Of a DNA stretch of 64,000 nt, positions 8,117-17,165 are shown piece after piece. Below the pieces are notes generated by a model, which made no database searches, was not told where the DNA came from, and saw nothing but the letters and a program-made list of their open reading frames with translations. The stretch spans positions 372,001-436,000 of the forward strand of contig NZ_JAMBOO010000001.1 of NCBI RefSeq assembly GCF_023715895.1, read 5' to 3'. Every line of letters starts with the position of its first letter. Position 1 is the first letter of the stretch. Source of the DNA: Domibacillus indicus. GTDB lineage: Bacteria > Bacillota > Bacilli > Bacillales > Domibacillaceae. Made by a program: the position numbers and the translations under genes.

Positions 8117-9161
8117 GTGATGGTTCTGCTTTCACGCTTAAACTGACCGTGTCGCCTATTCCATACTTTGGTTGAAAAACAGACTGGTGGACAGTCCAGT
8201 TTTCATTTTCTACTTCAACCGTATAGTGTATTTCCTTGCCTTGATATTGAACCGTCAGAACCGTTCCTTTTAAACCTTCTTCCTTTTCTCCGGCCAGCTT
8301 CCATTGTTCAGGGCGAACCGGGCATAGTCCCTCTTTTTTTAAAGACTCCGTTACTCCGATGTCCGGCCACCTTTCCCAAGGAAATTCATTTGGAATGAAA
8401 AAATCCTGCTCCCATTTTCCTTTTACCATATTACACTTGCCAACAAAGGAAGCGACAAACGCGGTTTCCGGTCTTGTGTACACAGCTTCCGGTGATCCGA
8501 TCTGTTCAATTTTGCCGTGATTCATCACCACAATTTTATCGGCCATTGCCAATGCTTCACCCTGATCATGGGTCACATATACAACGGATGCATGGGTTTC
8601 ACGGTGAATACGCTGAATTTCATTGCGCATTTCCACGCGCAGTTCGATATCCAGTGCGCTGAGCGGCTCGTCCATCAGCAGTACATCTGGCAGCGGTGCG
8701 ATTGCCCGTGCCAATGCTACCCGCTGTTTTTGACCGCCGGACAGCTCAGCCGGGTAGCGGTCGAATAGCTGCTCAAGCCCCACTAGTTTTAATACCTGCT
8801 GCACCCGCGCCCCTATATCCTGCTTCCACTCATTACGTGTATGGTGATGATGGCGGAGCGGAAAAGCCACATGTTCATACACCGTCATATGCGGCCAAAG
8901 CGCAAAAGACTGAAAAACCATACCGATGTTTCTTTTCTCAGGCGGAACAAGCCGTTTTTTCGAAGCAGCCAGAAAGCCGTCTATATGAATATCTCCTGAA
9001 GAAGGCTTCATAAAACCAGCCAAAAGCTTTAAGAATGTTGTTTTCCCGCAGCCGGATGGTCCAAGAATGGCGGTAAATTCCCCTTTTCGTATGCTCAAAT
9101 CCATTTCATGCAAGGCGGTAAAGGAGCCATACTGTTTTGTCACATTGTTGACTTCAATCAT
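8097..9161 (-). CDS. FbpC-type ABC transporter ATP-binding protein
   Basis: A 354-residue importer ATPase. Walker A GPSGCGKTT (near 34), Q-loop VFQSFALWPHM, signature LSGGQKQRVALARA, Walker B LLMDEPLSALD and H-loop VTHDQ are all intact. A C-terminal TOBE-like domain follows from about residue 240. The ATG at 9161 overlaps the permease stop as ATGA, so translation is coupled. This is the last gene of a binding protein-permease-ATPase operon. Family relatives import ferric iron, 2-aminoethylphosphonate, thiamine or polyamines; the sequence alone does not decide. Confidence 0.88.
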   Translation of the reverse strand: MIEVNNVTKQYGSFTALHEMDLSIRKGEFTAILGPSGCGKTTFLKLLAGFMKPSSGDIHIDGFLAASKKRLVPPEKRNIGMVFQSFALWPHMTVYEHVAFPLRHHHHTRNEWKQDIGARVQQVLKLVGLEQLFDRYPAELSGGQKQRVALARAIAPLPDVLLMDEPLSALDIELRVEMRNEIQRIHRETHASVVYVTHDQGEALAMADKIVVMNHGKIEQIGSPEAVYTRPETAFVASFVGKCNMVKGKWEQDFFIPNEFPWERWPDIGVTESLKKEGLCPVRPEQWKLAGEKEEGLKGTVLTVQYQGKEIHYTVEVENENWTVHQSVFQPKYGIGDTVSLSVKAEPSQKAASL

Positions 9162-10882
9162 CGCTTTTTCATCACCTTTCGCTCCCACTGCCTGCTCAAA
9201 GCAGTAAAAAGCAGGCCGCCCGTTAAAATGGCCAGCACGAGCACGCTTGCAAAAGCAGTGGAATACGTTGTATAGCCTGCTTGTTCATAATTAAAAATTA
9301 CAACACCAATCGTTTCCGATCCAGTTGACCAAAGCAGGCTTGAGACAGTTAATTCCGTCAGCACCATTAAAAAAACAAGGAGTGCGCCGCCGGCAAGCCC
9401 CGGAAATAGAAGCGGCAGCAAAATCCGCCGCCATTTAACCCAGCCATGCGCACCAGATACTTTCGCCGCTTCTTCCATAGAGGGATCCACCTGCAAAAGT
9501 GCCGTATAGCTGCCTCTAACCTGCAAAACAAAAAAACGGGTAACATATGCAATGAGCAAAATCCAAACGGATCCGTAAAGGCCGGGATTCCAGCCTGGGA
9601 TTGGCTGCATCCATGCAAAGATCATGCAAAGGGCCAGCACCGTGCCTGGTAATGCATAGGGAACTGTCACAAACAGCTCCATCCATTTTGCAAGAAAGCC
9701 ATCTCCCCGGTAACGCAGATATGCCAGAGCAGTGCCCGCTACAAGGCAGATGCCCATTGTGAAGACTGCCAGCCATACACTGTTCCACAAGGCAGAGCCA
9801 GTTTTGGCATCTTCTAAAAACACATAATAATAGTTTTCGAGCGACAAATTTTCAGGGCGGAAGGGGAGCCCGTATGCTTTAATAAGTGAAAGTGCCCCCA
9901 TGGCAAGAAACGGCACCAGGCTTGTCACCCCTAAAAACAGCCATATGCCCGCTTCAAGAAGCTGCTGCGGGCGCGAAGCCAAATAAATGCGCGGATTTGT
10001 ATCACGCACTACGGTTTCGGTGACCCGGCTTTTTTTCAGCAGCAGCCATTGTAGAAAGGTTCCGGCAAGTGCAATGGCGCCAAGCAAAACAGATAAAACG
10101 GCAGCGCGTGCAAATGATGATGGACCAAATCCAGCGATCTGCTCATAAATATAAGTGCTGAGCACACGAATATTGGCGGGGATCCCTAAAAAAGCGGGAA
10201 TGCCAAAGTTGTCTAGATTGGTTAAAAATGCAAGGAGGCCGCCGCCGGCAATACCGGGCAGGGCAAGTGGCAGCACAACTTTCAGCAGAACGTGCTTTCT
10301 GCCAGCTCCAGACGTTCTCGCTGCGTCTTCCAGCTCCCGTGGAATTTTGCGGAATACATCTACTGTAAACAAGTACACAAGCGGGTAATGAGACATTCCC
10401 AGCAGGAAGATGATGCCGCCCATGCTGTATAAATTGGGCGCCCAGCCGAACAGTGAAAACACAGGGCCGCTTTTTCCTAAAAATTGAATCCAAGCAAGCG
10501 TCGTAATATACGACGGAATAATAAACGGCAGAAAAATAAATAACTGCATCCATCGTTTTCCACGCAAATGAACATAGGCCATAATCCAGGCCATTGATAC
10601 ACCGAGTACAAGCGACAGTATAGTGGAGCCTGCTGTCGTATATAGGGTATTTCTAACAGCTGTCCATGTAGCTGCTTCTTTCCATATACTTTCATAATGA
10701 GCCGAGGACCACGTACCATTATCAAGCACACTAAGAAGGAGAAGACGAAATACGGGAACAACGAACATAAACACAACAAGCAGTAATCCAAGTACCATGA
10801 GCCATTTTTTCATTCCAAAAAAAGAAGAGAAAGAAGGGGCTTCCCTTCTTCTTTCCGGTGCGACTGATTGAGGTGAAATCAT
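9158..10882 (-). CDS. FbpB-type ABC transporter permease (fused double domain)
   Basis: A 574-residue membrane protein with about 12 helices. It is two fused BPD_transp_1 permease domains, each with an EAA loop (ELEDAARTSGAGRKHVLLKVVLPLALPGI near 180 and MEEAAKVSGAHGWVKWRRILLPLLFPGL near 475). Fusion of both halves is typical of FbpB/PhnV-like importers for Fe3+ or aminoethylphosphonate. The gap from the binding-protein gene is 11 bases and the stop overlaps the ATPase start. Confidence 0.88.
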   Translation of the reverse strand: MISPQSVAPERRREAPSFSSFFGMKKWLMVLGLLLVVFMFVVPVFRLLLLSVLDNGTWSSAHYESIWKEAATWTAVRNTLYTTAGSTILSLVLGVSMAWIMAYVHLRGKRWMQLFIFLPFIIPSYITTLAWIQFLGKSGPVFSLFGWAPNLYSMGGIIFLLGMSHYPLVYLFTVDVFRKIPRELEDAARTSGAGRKHVLLKVVLPLALPGIAGGGLLAFLTNLDNFGIPAFLGIPANIRVLSTYIYEQIAGFGPSSFARAAVLSVLLGAIALAGTFLQWLLLKKSRVTETVVRDTNPRIYLASRPQQLLEAGIWLFLGVTSLVPFLAMGALSLIKAYGLPFRPENLSLENYYYVFLEDAKTGSALWNSVWLAVFTMGICLVAGTALAYLRYRGDGFLAKWMELFVTVPYALPGTVLALCMIFAWMQPIPGWNPGLYGSVWILLIAYVTRFFVLQVRGSYTALLQVDPSMEEAAKVSGAHGWVKWRRILLPLLFPGLAGGALLVFLMVLTELTVSSLLWSTGSETIGVVIFNYEQAGYTTYSTAFASVLVLAILTGGLLFTALSRQWERKVMKKR

Positions 10883-10893
10883 TCTGCTTACCT

Positions 10894-11922
10894 TTACTGC
10901 TGGCCAAACATGCCGCCGAACAGCTCCTTGTCTTCTTCACGTGCTTTTAAAAGCTCTGACGTATCTGATGTAAGTACATTGAGTTCCTCTACAGTCCGCA
11001 GCCCTTCCGGTGCCTCGATCCCTTCCCGGATTGGCGTATAGCCAATTTCTGCTGCAAGCTTCTGCCCTTCTTCAGATAAAACAAAGTCTACGAAGGCTTT
11101 GGCGGTTTCTTCGTTATCGGTGTTTTTCATAATGCCGACCGGCTCGGTGATAACCGGCACGCCTTCTTCTGGATAAACAAGTTCAACCGGCGACCCATCC
11201 TGCTTTGCACGTGCCGCTACAAAATCAACAACCATACCATATGTTTTCTCACCAGATGCAACGGCTTCAAGCACGCCGCCGTTTCCTTTCGTAATGCTCA
11301 TTTCATTGTTTTTCAAGCTCTTATAGAAGTCCCAGCCTAATTCCTCCTGCCGTGTGATCACACCTAAATTGTAGGCAGCAGCGCCGGAATAAAACGGGCT
11401 TGGCATAATACTTTTTCCTTTTGCTTCCTTCCCGGCCAGTACGCTCCAGCTCGTTGGCATTTCGGCCGCTTCGTTTGTGTTTACGACAAGTCCGGTGGCC
11501 ATAACTTTTGTTCCAGTATAAGTGCCATCCGGATCTTTAAAATCATCGGGGATGTGTTCCGCTTCCGAAGACTCATAATTCATCAGCATATCTGCTTCTT
11601 TTAAGCTTTCAAATGTGACCGCATCGGCAACAAGCAGCACGTCCGCCTGTACACTCCCTGCCTGCTTTTCTGCCTGCAGCTTGGAAATGACTTCTTCTGT
11701 TCCTGAGCGGAATGTTTCCACTTTCGCTTCCGGATACTTTTCTTGAAATGCCGTGACAAGTGCCTGTGCATCTTCATCAGGCTGTGATGTATAAAAGCTG
11801 AGTGTGCCTGATACACCCGCTTCTTTTTCACCACCCGCTGCTTCCCCTGATTGCAGCGCCTCCTGTGAACATCCTGCTGAAAGTACGGCTAGTGCCAAAG
11901 CTGGCAAAACATAATGACGCAT
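10894..11922 (-). CDS. ABC transporter substrate-binding lipoprotein
   Basis: A 342-residue extracellular solute-binding protein with a lipobox (LSAGC, cysteine near residue 18) after a short signal peptide. The mature part opens with GTLSFYTSQPDEDAQALVTAFQ and has a PSPFYSGAAAYNLG segment in place of the Tyr-Tyr pair of classical FbpA, plus GIMKNTDNEETAKAFVDFVLS. That pattern fits the FbpA/PhnS cluster; a phosphonate or other anion is as likely as Fe3+. Ribosome site GGAGG. First gene of the importer operon. Confidence 0.82.
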   Translation of the reverse strand: MRHYVLPALALAVLSAGCSQEALQSGEAAGGEKEAGVSGTLSFYTSQPDEDAQALVTAFQEKYPEAKVETFRSGTEEVISKLQAEKQAGSVQADVLLVADAVTFESLKEADMLMNYESSEAEHIPDDFKDPDGTYTGTKVMATGLVVNTNEAAEMPTSWSVLAGKEAKGKSIMPSPFYSGAAAYNLGVITRQEELGWDFYKSLKNNEMSITKGNGGVLEAVASGEKTYGMVVDFVAARAKQDGSPVELVYPEEGVPVITEPVGIMKNTDNEETAKAFVDFVLSEEGQKLAAEIGYTPIREGIEAPEGLRTVEELNVLTSDTSELLKAREEDKELFGGMFGQQ

Positions 11923-11973
11923 GAAAATTCCTCCGCTTCTTTTTACTCCATTTTCTTGTCATTTATTGTAACG

Positions 11974-11986
11974 GTTCATTGTGAAC
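11974..11986. promoter_or_regulatory. Inverted repeat upstream of the ABC importer
   Basis: GTTCA-TTG-TGAAC, a perfect 5-bp palindrome 52 bases before the binding-protein start. A candidate operator. It is not a Fur box by consensus. Confidence 0.35.
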
Positions 11987-12111
11987 GAAGAATAAAACAA
12001 AAATAAAAGTTATGTTGAGTTCTTGTAAACGAATGGAAAATCGAAAAAAGCTGTATATCAACGGTTTGGAGCCGATTGTAAAGGCACTGTAAAAAAATGT
12101 TCATCTTTTTT

Positions 12112-12143
12112 AAAATAAAAAGCAGCCTTTTAAAAAGGCTGCT
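12112..12143 (-). terminator. Terminator of the Cache chemoreceptor gene
   Basis: AGCAGCCTTT / AAAGGCTGCT stem, followed on the minus strand by TTTTATTTT. Confidence 0.8.
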
Positions 12144-12155
12144 CGCTGTTTATAA

Positions 12156-13904
12156 CTATAAAGTAAATTTTCGGTTTAATTCATCCAGCTCGCCCGACAT
12201 AACCTGCAATTTATTCACCTGGCTTTGTGTTACTTCCGCCAGATGATTCATTTGTTCGGCGGATGCTGTTACTTCCTCAATACCCGCTGCATTCTGCTCG
12301 GAAATAGCGGCTACTTCCGTCAGGGCATTAGACATCTCGCTTTGGCGTGTGAGCACTTCTTGAAGACGGCTTTGCATTTTTTTGATAGCATCATCCATAG
12401 AATGAATTTCCCCTGTAATATCCTTAAATGCTGCTCCAGTTTGATTTAATCCATTTTTACTTTCTTCCACCTGCTGAAGTCCCTGCTCCAGGAAAGAAGC
12501 CACCTCATTCGTCGTTTCATTTACACTTTGAACGATACGCTGAATTCCTTGAACGGATGTAGATACTTGATCAGAAAGCTTTCGCACCTCTTCCGCCACT
12601 ACAGCAAAGCCTTTTCCTGCATCGCCGGCGCGCGCCGCTTCGATCGCTGCATTCAACGCCAGCAGGTTTGTTTGATCCGCGACTCCGCTTATAAAAGAAA
12701 CAAGTGCCTGCACTTCATTTGTTTTTGCTTCGAGCTCTGTTACTTTTTGAACGGATTGGCGTACTGTCACATGCGTTTTGTCCATTTGGTCAATGGCTGA
12801 CGTCATCAGCTTCTCGCCCTCTCTCGTCCTCTGCATAACTTCATTAGATGAGCCCGAGATCGCGCTGCCCTGTTCTGCAGTTTCTAAAACAAGAGAGGAA
12901 AAGCGGTTCATGCCTTCTGAGATGCCGGCTGCTGCTTCGGCCTGCTGCTCTGTGGCAGTTGCCATTTCCTCCATTGTCACCGCAATTTGGCTGCTCGATT
13001 CTTTCATATGGTGAGACATCTTATATAATGAATCGCTTTGGCCCCTCACCTCTACAGAGTGAAGCTGAATGTCTTGAAGCATGCCTTCAAGCGTCTTAAT
13101 CATGGTTTGAATCGACCCGCTGAGAACACCAATCTCATCATTGGAAGCAGCCTGGAATGCCTGTGTTTCCTTTTTTGCTTCATGAATGTTTCCATTTGAA
13201 ACAAGAGCTGCTGCCCGATTTAGTCTTGCAAGTGGGTTCAGTCGTTTCGTCAGGAAAAAGAACAGGATGCCCAGCAGTAAAGCGAGTGCTCCTAAAAGCC
13301 CTGCTATAAGCAGCGGAATAGAATTCTTCATTACATTTTGAATGATGGTTTTTACAATATTGGCTTCTAGATCTACACCAAGCACCCCGACTACATTGCC
13401 GCTGGCATCTTTAATAGGAGCAAAAGCAGACATGTAGTCGCCGTAGTCTGGATCACTCACAACCTCTGTGGCAGCTGTTTCTCCTTCAAATACAGCTGCT
13501 ACGTCCTTATAGCTCGTTGCGGTCGTCGGTTCTCCGATCGCCACAGCATCTTCCGCTTTTGCCATGCCATCTACCATGATACCAAGTGATTCCTGCCCGT
13601 CTGCCTGCAATGTATATACGTACATAGCACCAATTTTTTCCCGATAGTCATTGAGCTGAATACGCAGCTTTTCATACGTTTGATCTTTTTTTGGATTTTC
13701 TAAAAAATCACTGTACACTTCGGGATCAATGCTTTCCGCAATCCGCTCGGCATGCAGAACAGCCGTTTCGCGGACAGTTTGTTCAATCGCTTTTTTCGTA
13801 TTTATGTACATAAACGATCCGATCAAAAGAAACAAACCGATCAACAAAGCTGTAACTAGTCCGATGACGGTCCGTTTCAAGGACCCTGCTTTTTTCCTTT
13901 TCAT
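12156..13904 (-). CDS. Methyl-accepting chemotaxis protein, Cache type
   Basis: A 582-residue transmembrane chemoreceptor. TM1 is about residues 12-34. An extracellular Cache sensor spans 40-185 ([44 protein letters not shown]). TM2 ([20 protein letters not shown]) leads into HAMP and the signalling domain, whose tip is [39 protein letters not shown]. The best start is the ATG at 13904 after GAGGAGG. A weak SigD-like CCGATGT lies upstream. The ligand is unknown. It resembles the receptor at 25725-27422 in layout. Confidence 0.9.
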   Translation of the reverse strand: MKRKKAGSLKRTVIGLVTALLIGLFLLIGSFMYINTKKAIEQTVRETAVLHAERIAESIDPEVYSDFLENPKKDQTYEKLRIQLNDYREKIGAMYVYTLQADGQESLGIMVDGMAKAEDAVAIGEPTTATSYKDVAAVFEGETAATEVVSDPDYGDYMSAFAPIKDASGNVVGVLGVDLEANIVKTIIQNVMKNSIPLLIAGLLGALALLLGILFFFLTKRLNPLARLNRAAALVSNGNIHEAKKETQAFQAASNDEIGVLSGSIQTMIKTLEGMLQDIQLHSVEVRGQSDSLYKMSHHMKESSSQIAVTMEEMATATEQQAEAAAGISEGMNRFSSLVLETAEQGSAISGSSNEVMQRTREGEKLMTSAIDQMDKTHVTVRQSVQKVTELEAKTNEVQALVSFISGVADQTNLLALNAAIEAARAGDAGKGFAVVAEEVRKLSDQVSTSVQGIQRIVQSVNETTNEVASFLEQGLQQVEESKNGLNQTGAAFKDITGEIHSMDDAIKKMQSRLQEVLTRQSEMSNALTEVAAISEQNAAGIEEVTASAEQMNHLAEVTQSQVNKLQVMSGELDELNRKFTL

Positions 13905-14025
13905 TATATTCCTCCTCACTCCGCCCTTTATTTGCTATATCCTTTATTACATCGGTTTTCATGAAACTTTTTAAAGAAGCAAGCCATTGTTTTTCCAAAA
14001 AATATACGTTTTGGCTGTAACCCTT

Positions 14026-14481
14026 TTAGGTAAGTGTCATGGCCATTCGAATCATATCACGGCACTGAATGCCGTTTTCCCAAATTTCTTCTTTGTAATG
14101 TCGGAGAAAAAAATCGCGGTCAATGCTGATCATGCGAAAGCCGCACTTCTGATAAAAAGCAATCTGAGAAATGCTTGAATTACCAGTACCAACTTCCATT
14201 GTTTGATAACTCCCGGCTTTAGCCTGTTCGATCGCGTGGTCCATAAGCTGCCTGCCAATGCCGGTTCCTTGGCGGGTTTCCTCTACAGCAATATTGACAA
14301 GCTCTATTGTTTCAGGATTAACAGGCAGAAGGATATACGCACCAATGATTCTGCTTTCTTCTTCAAGTAAAAAGCACCGTCCCCGTTTTACGTATTTCTC
14401 TACGATAGACCGGGAAGGATCAGCCAGCAGCAGCAGTTTATATGGTGGTGCTTCCGATGGTTGAAGCAGGCGAATGTTCAT
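14026..14481 (-). CDS. GNAT family N-acetyltransferase
   Basis: A 151-residue acetyl-CoA-dependent N-acetyltransferase similar to B. subtilis YvbK. The motif A loop is EETRQGTGIGRQLMDHAIEQA; motif B is the GNSSISQIAFYQKCGFRMI segment. The acceptor is unknown. Ribosome site AAGGAGACG. Convergent with no partner; a single-gene unit. Confidence 0.82.
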   Translation of the reverse strand: MNIRLLQPSEAPPYKLLLLADPSRSIVEKYVKRGRCFLLEEESRIIGAYILLPVNPETIELVNIAVEETRQGTGIGRQLMDHAIEQAKAGSYQTMEVGTGNSSISQIAFYQKCGFRMISIDRDFFLRHYKEEIWENGIQCRDMIRMAMTLT

Positions 14482-14785
14482 CGAATCGTCTCCTTGTAAA
14501 CGCTATCTTTCTTTCAGAATCGCTTGATCAGAAAAGAGAAGAAAATTCCTATTCCTTCTACATATTATTTTCATAAGCACAATCAGCAATATCATACCAT
14601 ATTTACCGTGTTAACCCTCAAAAAATCCTGCTTTTTTTAAAGGTACATGCCGTCTAATCATACTTTTAAACTACCAAAACGTTTGAATAATGCAAAAAAA
14701 GGGTATATAGTCATGGATAGACTTTTACATATTCGATTATTAAGCTGCCGGCATATAGGGACTGGGCACGAATAAAGGAGAGCTT
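14482..14785. other. Intergenic region between GNAT gene and ytvA
   Basis: 304 bases without a coding frame. It holds the divergent start regions of the two genes and the SigB-like promoter at 14681-14706; nothing else is recognised. Confidence 0.6.
14681..14706 (+). promoter_or_regulatory. SigB-type promoter of ytvA
   Basis: GTTTGA (14681-14686), 14 bases, GGGTAT (14701-14706), matching the general-stress consensus GTTTAA-N12-14-GGGTAT at 11 of 12 positions. The predicted leader is about 73 bases. Confidence 0.7.
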
Positions 14786-15577
14786 ATGGAATTTTCACAA
14801 GAAAAGCATGCTTCCTCATTATTGGTTCATACATTGGACCTTATTGAAAACGGGGCTGTCATCACAAATGCTGCTAAACCTGACAATCCCATTGTGTTTG
14901 TCAACAAAGGATTTGAACGCGTAACAGGGTATTCAAAGAAAGAAGCGGTCGGAAGAAACTGCCGGTTTCTGCAAGGAGAAGAAACCGACAATAGCAGCAT
15001 CTCCGAAATGAGAAGAGCGATTAAGCTTGTACGCCCATTTGAACGTACACTTTTAAACTACCGTAAAGATGGCACACCGTTTTGGAACCGGATCAATATT
15101 AAGCCGGTCCGGCTGGATAACATGCTTTATTTTGTTGGCCTCCAGTACGATGTGACGGATAAAATCAACTTGAATGTAGATATTGAAGCGGCAAAAAAAG
15201 AAATTGAAGATTTATCTATCCCGATTATTTCTCTTGATGATGAAACGATGGTCGTGCCGCTTGTCGGCCAAATGGATGCAAACCGGTCTTTTCTGCTTAT
15301 CGATAAGCTTTCTGACAAACTGTTCAAAACAGAAACGGAGCATGTGATTGTGGATGTGACCGGGCTCTATCTGGATTCTAATATGACGGAGGAATGGATA
15401 CAAAACCTTCGAAACACCGTTCGGCTGCTGGGAGCGGAATTGATCGTCAGCGGTGTTTCTCCCAAAATGGCCTTTTACTTTAACCGGACCATGAACGATA
15501 TCGCTGACATGCAGTTTTACGCCAGTCTGCAGGTGGCTCTCGGCAGCATTAAACGGAACCCACCGGGCAGGGTGTGA
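14786..15577 (+). CDS. ytvA: Blue-light photoreceptor YtvA (LOV-STAS)
   Basis: A 263-residue LOV-STAS protein like B. subtilis YtvA, which senses blue light through FMN and feeds into the stressosome controlling SigB. The LOV domain covers about residues 16-125. It contains the adduct-forming cysteine in GRNCRFLQGEETD (Cys59) and the flavin-contact motifs NPIVFVN, NYRKDGTPFWN and YFVGLQYDVT. A linker helix precedes a STAS domain (about 145-255; HVIVDVTGLYLDS, ELIVSGVSPKMA). All LOV photochemistry residues visible are intact. The SigB-like promoter suggests feedback by its own output sigma factor. Confidence 0.92.
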   Translation: MEFSQEKHASSLLVHTLDLIENGAVITNAAKPDNPIVFVNKGFERVTGYSKKEAVGRNCRFLQGEETDNSSISEMRRAIKLVRPFERTLLNYRKDGTPFWNRINIKPVRLDNMLYFVGLQYDVTDKINLNVDIEAAKKEIEDLSIPIISLDDETMVVPLVGQMDANRSFLLIDKLSDKLFKTETEHVIVDVTGLYLDSNMTEEWIQNLRNTVRLLGAELIVSGVSPKMAFYFNRTMNDIADMQFYASLQVALGSIKRNPPGRV

Positions 15578-15587
15578 AGACTACATA

Positions 15588-15621
15588 GAAAAAAGCACTC
15601 CAAATATGGAGTGCTTTTTAT
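15588..15621. terminator. Bidirectional terminator between ytvA and SLH gene
   Basis: AAAAAGCACTCC / GGAGTGCTTTTT around a short AT loop, between two convergent genes. Confidence 0.85.
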
Positions 15622-15625
15622 TTTC

Positions 15626-16615
15626 TTATTGAGCGGCTTCGGTCGCTGGTACACCAGCAGGCTGTTCAAATGATTCTTTTACGTTTGCGCTCGATGTAGC
15701 TGTAACCGGTTCAAAGTTAAACGGCGCTACAATTTCTTTTTCAAAATCGCTAACCAGCATTGTGCCTTTTTTGCCCGTTAAATCTTCATGACGGATTGTT
15801 AATGTCATACGATCTGCTGACAATGTATAAGACGTGGGGTTAATTTCGTTTTCTGTGCCATCACTGTAATCAAGAGAAAAGTAAAGCAGGCTGGCAATTT
15901 CTCCTGGCGTATAATCGTCTGGTACTGCTTCCTCTAAAACAACCTGTGTAGAGGTAGCTGATGTAACAGTCGCTTTGACTGGAACTGGATAATACAAGTT
16001 TTCAAATTCAAACATAACCGCAGCATAAAGCAGGTTCGCAAACTCGCCACGAGTAATGTTTTGATACGTGCCATAGGATGTTGCTGTTTTTCCGTTTGTA
16101 ATACCTGTGCCGTATAAAGCCTCGATATACGGCTGGAATACACCGCCTACGTCTGTAAACGGAGTTTCTTCCGCATAATCTTGAAGTTCAAACGCAGTAA
16201 CAAGGAACTTCGCCATTGCACCACGGCTCAGCGGCTCGCCTGGCTTGAATTCCGTTTTCGTTACGCCAGAGACAACTCCGTATTCTACAAGGGCATTCAC
16301 CGAACCTTTAACCCGAGTATTTAAATCTTTAAATCCAGCATCCGGCGCGCTTTCTGTATCCAGTCCAAGCAGATTGGAAAGAATAACGGCAGCATCTCCG
16401 CGCGTCAGCGTCTGCTGTGTTTCGAATTTTGTTTCGGATACACCGTTAATGGCTTCGATCATATATAAAAACTCAACCGCTTCCGCATATCGGTCCCCGA
16501 CATCTGTAAAAGGAAATTCATAATCTGCATGATCTGCTGCGCTTGCAGGTGCTGAGAAGCTTGCAACAGTGACAGTAGCGGCAGTAGCGGCGGTAAAAAA
16601 TGTGTACTTATTCAA
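15626..16615 (-). CDS. S-layer homology domain surface protein
   Basis: A 329-residue secreted protein with a signal peptide (cleavage near SAPASAA, about residue 27) and three SLH domains. These span about 34-90 (FPFTDVGDRYAEAVEFLYMI), 92-150 (FKDLNTRVKGSVNALVEYG) and 152-215 (PFTDVGGVFQPYIEALYGTG). An approximately 110-residue C-terminal beta-rich region follows, with no known catalytic motif. SLH domains bind secondary cell-wall polymer. Start is a TTG after AGGAGA. Together with the amidase at the window start, this implies an SLH-based surface system. Confidence 0.85.
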   Translation of the reverse strand: MNKYTFFTAATAATVTVASFSAPASAADHADYEFPFTDVGDRYAEAVEFLYMIEAINGVSETKFETQQTLTRGDAAVILSNLLGLDTESAPDAGFKDLNTRVKGSVNALVEYGVVSGVTKTEFKPGEPLSRGAMAKFLVTAFELQDYAEETPFTDVGGVFQPYIEALYGTGITNGKTATSYGTYQNITRGEFANLLYAAVMFEFENLYYPVPVKATVTSATSTQVVLEEAVPDDYTPGEIASLLYFSLDYSDGTENEINPTSYTLSADRMTLTIRHEDLTGKKGTMLVSDFEKEIVAPFNFEPVTATSSANVKESFEQPAGVPATEAAQ

Positions 16616-17165
16616 GTATGCTAGTCTCCTATCTAGGTGTGTTGAGCTGATTTTAGCATTTACAGGCAGACACGTAAATAGTTCGCTAGCATTGGAAAAA
16701 TGAGTATACTTCTAAGGTCTAATAGCACTTGTTGAAAACAAGGATCAATTTCATTTTTTCGACTGTTTTACAGGGCCTTTGTAATGATCTCTTATTCTAT
16801 TTTCCTTAGAACATTTCACCTAAACATGAAATCATATTTACTGCAGTTCGCCATTTTAGAAAAAGGCTCCGGTTTCGTATTCTCTATTTCTGGTCAGCAA
16901 TGACGACATCGCCTGCGGTCGGTTTTATTTCTTCCACCTTTATTCCAGTGTATAAAACGAGGAGGAGAATTCGCTGAGAAAGACATCGTTTTTTACACAT
17001 TTTAGCATAGAGCACTTCATTTATTTATTTTTCCTTATTTGTTTTATTTTGAAAAAAGTAAACAAAGCTTGTTATCTTTTTTAATAAATAGGTTTTTCTT
17101 CCTAGAAAAGAAGGGAGAATTGACCGATAATAAGGATAGGACTGTGTAGAAACGAGGAATTCTTT
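16616..17165. other. Long divergent intergenic region
   Basis: 550 bases between the SLH gene and the MHYT-EAL gene with no convincing coding frame. It carries a perfect palindrome CTTGTT-GAA-AACAAG at 16728-16742 and a SigD-like ACCGATAA at about 17123-17130 without a clear -35. I looked for a cyclic-di-GMP riboswitch because of the EAL gene and saw no recognisable core. Confidence 0.5.

Noticed and set aside
16616-17165. Cyclic-di-GMP riboswitch before the MHYT-EAL gene
   Set aside because: No GEMM core or conserved tetraloop arrangement was seen.
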